A stretch of DNA of 64,000 nucleotides, taken from contig NC_044922.1 in assembly GCF_003576645.1 (NCBI RefSeq), positions 10,477,927 through 10,541,926 of the forward strand, read 5' to 3'. The notes under the pieces are model-generated. The model was not told where the DNA came from and ran no database searches. It saw only the letters and a list, made by a program, of their open reading frames with translations. The translations under genes were made by a program, and so were the position numbers. Positions 57,166 to 64,000 of the stretch are shown here, piece after piece. The stretch's first letter is position 1. Each line of letters opens with the position of its first letter. The DNA is from Ipomoea triloba (Eukaryota; Streptophyta; Magnoliopsida; Solanales; Convolvulaceae).

Positions 57166-57172
57166 TTTAAAA
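57166..57172 (+). promoter_or_regulatory. internal TATA-like box, copy 2
   Basis: TTTAAAA, followed by ccctttccttgcttcatttcttc. The same sequence is at the equivalent place in copy 1. About 125 bp of leader precede the intron donor. Confidence 0.45.
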
Positions 57173-57297
57173 CCCTTTCCTTGCTTCATTTCTTCACCAC
57201 CATGAGCAAAGTCTCCCTCAAGCTGAAAATACACAACTCTAAGGCATTTCTTTCTAAGCTTTTCAACTTCTTTTCATCTTCCTAAGTCATTTCCAAG

Positions 57298-57909
57298 GTA
57301 AGAACATACTCTCTTTTGCTATTACTTACTTGAATGAAGAACTTACTCTCTTTGAAGCATATCTCCATGGGTTTTTTTTGTTTGAGATTTTTCTTGAGAT
57401 ATATTGTTATGAAATGACTTGTTAGACTTGTAATAGGCCTACATTGCTTCTATACACTAGAAATTCCATGTTTTACCATCTCTTTGTGACTAGATCTTGA
57501 AATTGTTTGATTTGGGCATTCTTTTGTCATAATGAGATCCTTGATGATATAGTGAGCATGGTGGGTAAAGTTTGCAACTTTCCTACTCTCTAGGCACTAC
57601 ATTATTGTATCTAACTTGTTATTTGGTCCAATTTTAACTTTCATATTTTCTCCATTTTTCAACCTCAAGCTAGTTTAGAGGAAGAAGATGAAGTTGACCA
57701 TATGTTGACCTTTTGACTATGAGTTGAGTATGGAATAGAATGAGCTAATCCTTGCATGTATATGATAGAATTGTTGATGAATACCAAAATGATGTTACAT
57801 GCAAGAAGTTTTTATGATCTTTTCTTTAAAATGTGCAATATTGTTCACAATCATGTTTAAAGAGGAAAATGTTTTTCCTTGCATTGTGCTTTGCTTGTCA
57901 ATGTTATAG
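57298..57909 (+). other. intron upstream of ORF B, copy 2 (612 nt)
   Basis: Donor ttccaag/gtaagaac (GT at 57298) and acceptor atgttatag/ga (AG at 57908-57909), T-rich inside. The ATG of ORF B follows six bases after the acceptor. Confidence 0.6.
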
Positions 57910-57914
57910 GAAAA

Positions 57915-59224
57915 ATGTCTTCTCCAATCGAATTTGCACAACAAATAGCTAGAATGCTCCAAAAGGGAAAGGCTCCTGAGGGAGAGAACAGTGCTAGAAA
58001 TGCAAAGACTACCTACATCGAAGTACCCACAGGAAATCAAATCCTGCTAATGACACCGACTATGCTTGGTAGATACAGGCAGCTTCTTAACTTCCCCATC
58101 GTGCAATGGAAATACGTTGATTTAACAGTTCTGGAAGATTTTGAATGTAAGTATGGACTGGAGAGGTTAATCGCTGAGCCTTATTGGAACAATTTGTTGA
58201 GCTGGAGGCAGGATACTTTCATTCCCTAGTCCATGAGTTTATTACAAGTCTGAATGTCGAAGGAGTGACCGGAGATCTCTACAGCCCGACTATCAAATTC
58301 CGGCTTTTCAACCAGGATTATTATATTTCGGCCAATCGCTTGGGTGCTCTCCTGGGATTCTATGAAGAAGATGACCAGTCAAAACACTGGTATCGAAGGC
58401 CAAGGCACGACTTTGGAGATAGAGACATCCCAAGAAAGTATTGGTCATTGATTGCAAGATCGGGAGTTGAATGGGTTGGGTCGAGAGTAAGAGTTTCTCA
58501 AATTGTAAGGGAGGATCTAAAAGTCTTATGGAAGGTAATTGCACACTCATGGGAAGGCAGGCCGGGGACTTATGATCGACTCTCCAAGGCGGAGCTATTC
58601 ATGCTTTGGAGTATGGACACAGGCCATTCTGTGAATATGAGCTCAATTTGCAAGAATCTGCTCATTGCGCAACAGCAAGAGTCAGCGATAGCAATTTTCA
58701 TAGGCCCATTGGTGACAATACTATGTGTCTCGCTAGGTCATCAAATGAAAATACATTGGTTTGAACACAGGCTGCAGGGAGCACACATTGTTCCCTTATC
58801 TCCCGAGGACGTCGCAAAGCTCCACTTGAGATATTTGGCGCAAACAAGGGACGATCATGAGATGGCGGGAGACCATACCGACACGCCAATGACATCTCCG
58901 GGATTTACACCCTCGCCGATGTCATTCCTTTCCCCATCTTCAAACGAGTTGTACTCGCCTGTGGACTCTTCGATGTATTCTCCACCACCACGAGAGCCTA
59001 GACCATCCGTACCTCCACCCCAAGCCGAGGAGCAAACTTCCAACCCTGAAAGCTACAACATCCCAAGTTGGTTTACCCCAGTCACCGATTGGAGATCCCT
59101 TCAGAACTTCCAATATCAATTGCACTTGGAGCAGATGCAGAAATTGGAAGAGATTGCAAGGGAGATAAAGACCTCAAGAGAACGTGAAGAAAGAAGGCAC
59201 CGGAGAAAAAGAGAAAAACAATGA
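57915..59224 (+). pseudogene. ORF B, copy 2 (ATHILA ORF1-like), one frameshift
   Basis: It starts with ATG at 57915 (MSSPIEFAQQIARML). The shared core includes YIEVPTGNQILLM, GRYRQLLNFPIVQW, YGLERLIAEPYWNNLLSWRQD, YSPTIKFRLFNQDYYISANRLGALLGFY, RDIPRKYW, KAELFMLWSMDTG and FEHRLQGAHIVPLSPED. A Pro/Ser-rich segment and a basic, Glu/Arg-rich C-terminal helix (EEIAREIKTSREREERRHRRKR) follow. A two-base deletion near 58228 breaks the frame between WRQDTFIP and VHEF. Ignoring it, the product would be about 435 residues. It resembles the ATHILA ORF1 family (function unknown). No enzyme motif. Confidence 0.6.
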
Positions 59225-59330
59225 TGATTTGTGTTGGATAATTCTAAAACTATGATTGCGGACAATCTTTTTGTTTCTATGTTTGTTTATATTTTTGGTT
59301 ATATTCTGTTATGTCTTGTTTTGCACGTTT

Positions 59331-59377
59331 CGTCTAGCCAAAGACGTTAAACGTGGCGCTCATGGGAGGCAACCCAC
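59331..59377 (+). ncRNA. two-hairpin motif after ORF B, copy 2
   Basis: cgtctagccaaagacg (59331-59346, 5-bp stem), linker ttaaacgtggcgctca, then tgggaggcaaccca (59363-59376, 4-bp stem, AGGCAA loop). It lies about 107 nt after the ORF B stop. Confidence 0.55.
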
Positions 59378-59781
59378 AAAATAAGGAGAAGAAGATACCA
59401 CTCCACCATCATCCAAGAAAACCAATCTTGAAAGGTATACTTTGAATTCTTCATTTCTTTAGCTTTACTCTGACCAAATTTTGAAGGGCAAGTACATACT
59501 GCACAAAATTTTAATAGGGATGCACATGAAGAGTTGCATGAGATTGTTATGTCGGATGTGATCTTACTAGAAATATTTCAGCCCAGTTTACACTTTTTAA
59601 GTGTGGAAAAGGGGCGTGTTTAGGACCCTTTGAACATATATCTTATTTCCTCCGTTCCTCATGGAAACATCGAGGACGATGTTTATTTTTAAGTGTAGAA
59701 AGGGTGTATGTTTCTTGAAATAGTTGATTGACTGAGTGATAAGGTATAGGAACTAGAGGGCGTGTTATTGCCAATACTATC
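59378..59781 (+). other. 3' untranslated region of copy 2 (interrupted)
   Basis: Contains acatcgaggacgatgt and two aagtgtgraaa phrases like weak polypurine tracts. It ends at ccaatactatc where copy 3 is inserted. Confidence 0.6.
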
Positions 59782-61069
59782 TGATAAGCGCCAAGGATAG
59801 CACTTATAAGGGGTCTTTATTAGATTAAAAGCGCATCGTTTTAGCATCCGATTACAACAATTGCATGCATTTTAGCTCAAATGCGATTAAAATCTTCTAA
59901 CAACATTTCTAGAAAGAGTTTTGAAGTATTTCACAGGTTGGAGAGGGATTTAAAGCTAAAATAGAGCAAAAGACAAACAAGCCGAAATGCAGTAGCGTCC
60001 CAAGCAGCCTCATACGCGTGTGGCTCGACGTGGAATTATTCCAGAGAGCCACCACGCCACTCACACGCGTGTGAGCAAGCGTGGTCGGGCCAAGGGCAAT
60101 TTTGGGAATTTGTCCCCTTTTTGTCACCTATATAAATCCCTTTTGCCCTAAACCTAAAAGAGGAGGAGACTAGATCAGAAAATTGTTAGAATAGGCTAGA
60201 ATAGATTTAGAGGGTTTTCTCCCCTCTTGGGAGAAAATTCCTTTCTTTCATAAGTTTTAGAATAGATCAAGGGCAAGAGATGAGATTGGATTTTCAAGAT
60301 CAAGGTTGTAAGATCCCCTTCTCAAAAGGGTGGTAACCATTCTCTTCATTTTCTAATTCAATACTTGTTTCTTTGAATTTTCCTTCCCTTTCTTGTTTCT
60401 CTAGTATGATAGAGTAGATTAAATATGGGATTGGTGGCCCCATGGTAGATCTATGTGGATGTTTAATATTATTGCTTTGATTTGTGAATTGCTTGTTTAT
60501 TGGATGTTGAACTTGTGTGGATGATGTTCCTCAAGCTTTGTGCCTTTTGTGGCCACATTAGGTAGCAAACCCAAAGGAAGTGAGTGTGTGCGCGATAGCG
60601 GCCACTCACGAGTCTAACTCACCCACATCTCCGCTCTTAGTCCGAAAGGACAAGATCCGAGAGGAGTGGTAGACAAAGTGTTTGATGAAATGTCCCAACC
60701 GAATGAGGATGTGGGAGTCCAAAGTGTGACGCCACTTGGTGATATGCCACGAACTCACTAGTCTATTCCACGACTTGCACTCGCAAAACTATCCAAAGAT
60801 AGACCACATGGAAAAGCCTAAAGCCCCAATCTCCACTTTACTCTTCTTTATTTTACACAACCACTATCAACCTTCCCCTTCTTACAAATGAATCCAACCA
60901 TTAGCACTCCTGTAACTCTTTCTCTTCAACCTCTTAGATGCCAACACACTAACTCGATTCCCATTCGTCATCCTTGAGAGACACGACACTCGGGGAGTCT
61001 TGACTCTTCGTTTTACCACCTTCCGTACCACTTCATATTCACCCTCACCCCATACTCACAATATTGTCA
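59782..61069 (+). mobile_element. copy 3 5' LTR
   Basis: TGATAAGCGCCAAGG to ATATTGTCA, 1288 bp. acgcgt palindromes at 60014 and 60065 precede the TATA box at 60129-60136 by about 115 and 64 bp. The end block gactcttcgttttacc is conserved in all family LTRs. Confidence 0.85.
60129..60136 (+). promoter_or_regulatory. TATA box of copy 3 LTR
   Basis: TATATAAA, downstream of the paired acgcgt palindromes. Equivalent boxes exist in the other family LTRs. Confidence 0.7.
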
Positions 61070-61072
61070 AAA

Positions 61073-61090
61073 TGGCGTCGTTGCCGGGGA
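61073..61090 (+). other. primer-binding site, tRNA-Asp type, copy 3
   Basis: TGGCGTCGTTGCCGGGGA, one mismatch to the tRNA-Asp complement, the same variant as at 9215-9232. Confidence 0.85.
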
Positions 61091-61339
61091 TGGCAAACGG
61101 TTTCAAATAGTGTTGACATCTTAGAAGTAGAATTTTAAGAGTTCTTGAATTGCTTTCTTTTTGTTTATTTGCTTTTCTTATTTTTGTTATTTGCTTGAAA
61201 AAGTGAGCTTATATTATCTTGAATATCTTGTGCTCACTTGCAACTACTTCTAGTTGCAAAATTATTTGTTGTTGGCTGAGCTATTGTGCAAGAAATTCTC
61301 TTTAATCAAACCTCTTGAAGCTTGCCAATAAGTGCTAAA

Positions 61340-62764
61340 ATGAATTCCCATGATTACCCACACCATGGAGGACAATTCTATACAAATCCTCAACCCCAAC
61401 CATATCCCTATTACCCACATTCCACTTATAGTTACCTTCCACCAACACACCACTACCCACATCCATACCATTACCCAATTCCACCAACATGTCAATTACC
61501 AGCTTCATATCACTATCCAATCCATACACCCAATCATCACCCATACCCTTATGAAACACCACCTCCACCTTTTCAATAAAATTACCCTTCACAATACTCC
61601 AATCAAGAAATTGACTCATTAAGCTCCAAAGAAATATCCCAAAACATAGAGAGTAAGCTTGCGCAAATGATGCAACAACTTGATCCAAGCTATACTCTCG
61701 AGTGAAATTCATTTCCCAATTCCCAACTAAACACTTATTACCCACCTCCATCACAAAACCACAAAGAAAACAATACTACCTATTCCTTTGAAACACTACC
61801 CTCTTACCCATATAATACCCATATAGATCCTTGCGATTATATCCCACCGGCCACCGATGAAATTGAAATTCTAAAAGCAAAAATTGACGAATTCACTAGG
61901 ATGGCTAAGGAGGATACGGCTAAACTAAAAGCTGAAATCAAGAGCGAACTAAAGGACTATCTCGCTACCGTCCGGAAAGAAGGACTTCCACTAGAAGAAG
62001 TTGAAACGAAGATGATGTCCATGATAAAGGAGCTCATGAAAATGAATGAGCCCCGAGCTAACTCCATCGTCATGGATAACATCCCCACTTTGGAAGCCCA
62101 TCCAAGGATTGTACAAGAAGTCGAAAACGCGCAAAATGCTAAGGGAGAGGAGAGTTTCGAAAGAATGGAGGATTGTTACGCCCCGGTGCTTGAAGAAGTC
62201 GCAATTTTCGAATTGGAAAATCAAAAGGAAGTAGAGATGGAGAGTGAGGATGAGAACATCGAAATAGTATGGGAAGATGAAGAGCCAAAATATGGTAAAA
62301 TTCCTAATCTTCTTTGTGATAATAATCTTGAAAATCCTTGTGCTCTTTTAGAAAACACCCTTGTGGATGACTCCCTTCGAATTAATACTTCCATCATATA
62401 TGATTATGATTGCTTTAAATTTCGGGAGGATGATTCCCTAGAAAAGTTTTATGCGTTGACTAATGCTTGTAAGGATTCTATCTTGTTTACTAATGATTTT
62501 GATTGCTTTAACTTCTTGGAAGATGAATCCTTTACTTTGGGTGAAAGTGAGTTGATGAGTGAAGGGGATGATGCTTCATTCTATTCGTGTGAGAATGTTA
62601 GTGATTTTTCTAATCAAACAGATTGGAGTGATGAAGAAAATGAGTGTGAGGAAGAGAGGGTAGGAAATGAGTGGAGAGAGTTGACCACACTCGAAAATGA
62701 GGAAGGGAGTGAGGAGATATGGTTTGAAAGAGATGATGAAATCTTTAGGGGGAGAAGAGAGTAA
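61340..62764 (+). pseudogene. ORF A, copy 3 (several stops)
   Basis: From the ATG at 61340. The Tyr/Pro/His-rich N-terminus meets a TAA at 61577 (copy 1 has CAA there) and another stop near 61704. From 61901 a 287-codon frame is open: AKEDTAKLKAEIKSELKDYLATVRKEG, GLPLEEVETKMM, the acidic MESEDENIEIVWEDEE box, then an Asp/Glu/Phe/Cys-rich tail ending FRGRRE. Here the acidic box and tail are in one frame, which shows that the split in copy 2 is a mutation. Confidence 0.6.
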
Positions 62765-62895
62765 ACGAAAAGGAAATAGACACCTTCTTAGAAGAACTAA
62801 GAAGGGTGTTTGAGTCTAGAATTTTTCAAACTATGAATTTTACCTTTCCTTTATCTTTGTGGGTATTCAAGGATGTTTCCCATCTTGGGACATTC
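62765..62895 (+). other. copy 3 region after ORF A
   Basis: Non-coding leader into the place where the two-hairpin motif would start. The phrase catcttgggacattc is cut by the insertion at 62896. In copy 1 it continues into ccttgaagctaagg. Confidence 0.6.
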
Positions 62896-63810
62896 TGTAA
62901 TACCCCGTATTTTATTAACATTATTATTTTATCCTAAGGTATTGACATACATGAGTTATGATCTCCCGATACTTCAAAAGAATTTTTATAAGTGAGTGTA
63001 GTTGTTATTAAGCTGCGATCGTACGTCCCGGTCACGAACCGTAAAGATTTTAGGAACTAGTATTCGGACCCGTTTGTCCTAGAAAATGGATTTTTAGACA
63101 CCATACTATTATTCTTGAATTTCCTATTGAATTAAATTAGCCCATAGCAGCAAAAATTTATTTTTGATCGTACATCGCGAAATTTCGCCGTGTACCGAAC
63201 CTAGCCCAAATTGGAGCTTTTGACTGGAATAAAATTGTGGTTTCAAGAAATATTCTATTTAAATTATTTTCTACCGAAAATTCATCTGTTTTGACCCCGA
63301 ACTGTCTAAATTGAGATATTTTCTTAAAACTACGAATAGGGATTTGACATGTGTCACTCAAATATTATCCCAAAAATTTTATCTTGCTTTATAAGGACTT
63401 TTCTCCCTTTTTTTGGCCATTTGGCCGAAATATTAAGAAGGAAAAAGGGAGGAGAAAACATCATCATCTTCTTCATCCAAGCTTCAACTACCATAGCCAA
63501 TTCCTTAACTAAAGTCTTCAAACATTCGGTAAATCTTCGTTTTTATTCGGTAAATAGTTATATTTTCCTTCCTAGAGTATGAATTTGAGATTAATTCCTT
63601 GAAATACCTTGTTATGGTGATGTTTTTAACCTAGGGTTTCAAGGTGGAATTTGGGGGAAATCATCCAAAGTTATTCCTAAGGGTTTGTGACCACTTTGAG
63701 GTAAGGAAATTCCTTAAGTTGGTTGAGGTTTCTTGAGATTGAGTAATTGATAGTAATTGATGAATTAGGGATGTTGATGTGAACTTTATTGTGTGCATAT
63801 TGGTAGAAAT
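62896..63810 (+). mobile_element. Tekay/Del-like LTR, start
   Basis: TGTAATACCCCG start, then the LTR-family phrases attaagctgcgatcg and ggtcacgaaccgtaaa, shared with 45660, 49950 and 51960 (minus strand). The left flank cattc is the expected 5-bp target duplication. The LTR is interrupted or ends near 63810. Confidence 0.7.
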
Positions 63811-64000
63811 TGTTGTTGGTCCCAAGGGGATGGGGTACAAGTCTAGAGGGGGGGGGGTGAATAGACTTGTATAAGATTTTGCAAATCTTTTCGACCTCTC
63901 GTGTGTATTGAACTTAGGATGTTTAGGTTTGATACCTCACGAGGTGAAGACAAAGTTTTATGCGCAGCGGAAATGTTATCCCCTTTTAGTTAGCACGAGT
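63811..64000. mobile_element. start of a further insertion (probable copia-like)
   Basis: From tgttggtcccaagggg the sequence leaves the Tekay LTR and carries gtctagaggggggg and gtgaatagacttg, phrases I associate with plant LTR elements of the Ty1/copia group. It runs off the window, so class and length are open. Confidence 0.3.

Larger units (their letters stand above)
54157..59781 (+). mobile_element. Non-autonomous Athila-related element, copy 2
   Basis: Partial 5' LTR, PBS (54894), ORF A, two-hairpin motif, internal promoter-like block, intron, ORF B, second two-hairpin motif and part of the 3' UTR. The element is cut at 59781 by the LTR of copy 3. The sequence that should follow ccaatactatc (compare 34870 on the minus strand) is displaced beyond the window. 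No enzyme domains. Confidence 0.75.
59782..62895 (+). mobile_element. Non-autonomous Athila-related element, copy 3 (5' part)
   Basis: LTR 59782-61069, PBS 61073-61090, ORF A 61340-62764, then interrupted at 62896 by a Tekay-like LTR. The insertion point is inside the 3' UTR of copy 2, and ctatc at 59777-59781 should be its target duplication. Confidence 0.75.

Overview
The window reads as nuclear DNA of a flowering plant, probably a eudicot. Evidence: Athila-type and Tekay/Del-type Ty3/gypsy LTR retrotransposons, a CACTA terminus, long (TA)n tracts, plant-like introns, and fragments of two plant host genes. The host fragments are a secreted xylanase-inhibitor/EDGP-like aspartic-protease homologue and an exon of bystin. 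No intact host gene was found. The species cannot be named from the sequence.

Layout. 1-3345: AT-rich DNA with (TA)n/(GT)n/(CT)n microsatellites that separate small repeat-filled elements. 3346-4230: a solo-LTR-like insertion. 4231-14553: two minus-strand copies of a Tekay/Del-like LTR (with a 45-bp minisatellite) around a scrambled interior holding a CACTA end, an Athila LTR fragment, and an Athila LTR with PBS and broken gag. A solo Athila-type LTR with a perfect 5-bp target duplication sits inside the right-hand LTR. 14554-14886: the 5' part of the protease-like gene, cut by that LTR. 15280-18000: more (TA)n-flanked elements. 18043-20196: a copia-like LTR remnant, a hAT-like MITE remnant and AT-rich DNA.

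20197-37412: a 2.1-kb block (bystin exon plus a minus-strand LTR) occurs at both ends. Between them lies the 3' part of a minus-strand element, into which a complete 11.5-kb Athila element (22685-34214) inserted. A related copy at 39400 preserves the empty site. 37710-62895: three copies of a non-autonomous Athila-related family. Its layout is LTR, tRNA-Asp PBS, ORF A, internal promoter-like block, intron, ORF B, 3' UTR, purine tract, LTR, with no protease, RT or integrase in any copy seen. Copy 1 is on the minus strand and carries a nested solo Tekay LTR, itself carrying another Tekay-like element. Copies 2 and 3 are on the plus strand, and copy 3 is inserted in copy 2. A further Tekay LTR (62896) and a probable copia-like sequence (63811) run to the window end.

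How the parts may work together (inference). The two-ORF family has what it needs in cis to be mobilised by Athila proteins (PBS, purine tract, LTR promoter) but encodes no enzymes. It repeats an LTR-like U3 promoter block inside the element, upstream of a conserved 612-615-nt intron and ORF B. It also carries a two-hairpin motif after ORF A and after ORF B. The same motif follows pol in the full Athila element, with stem changes that keep pairing. These are the least expected signals in the window.
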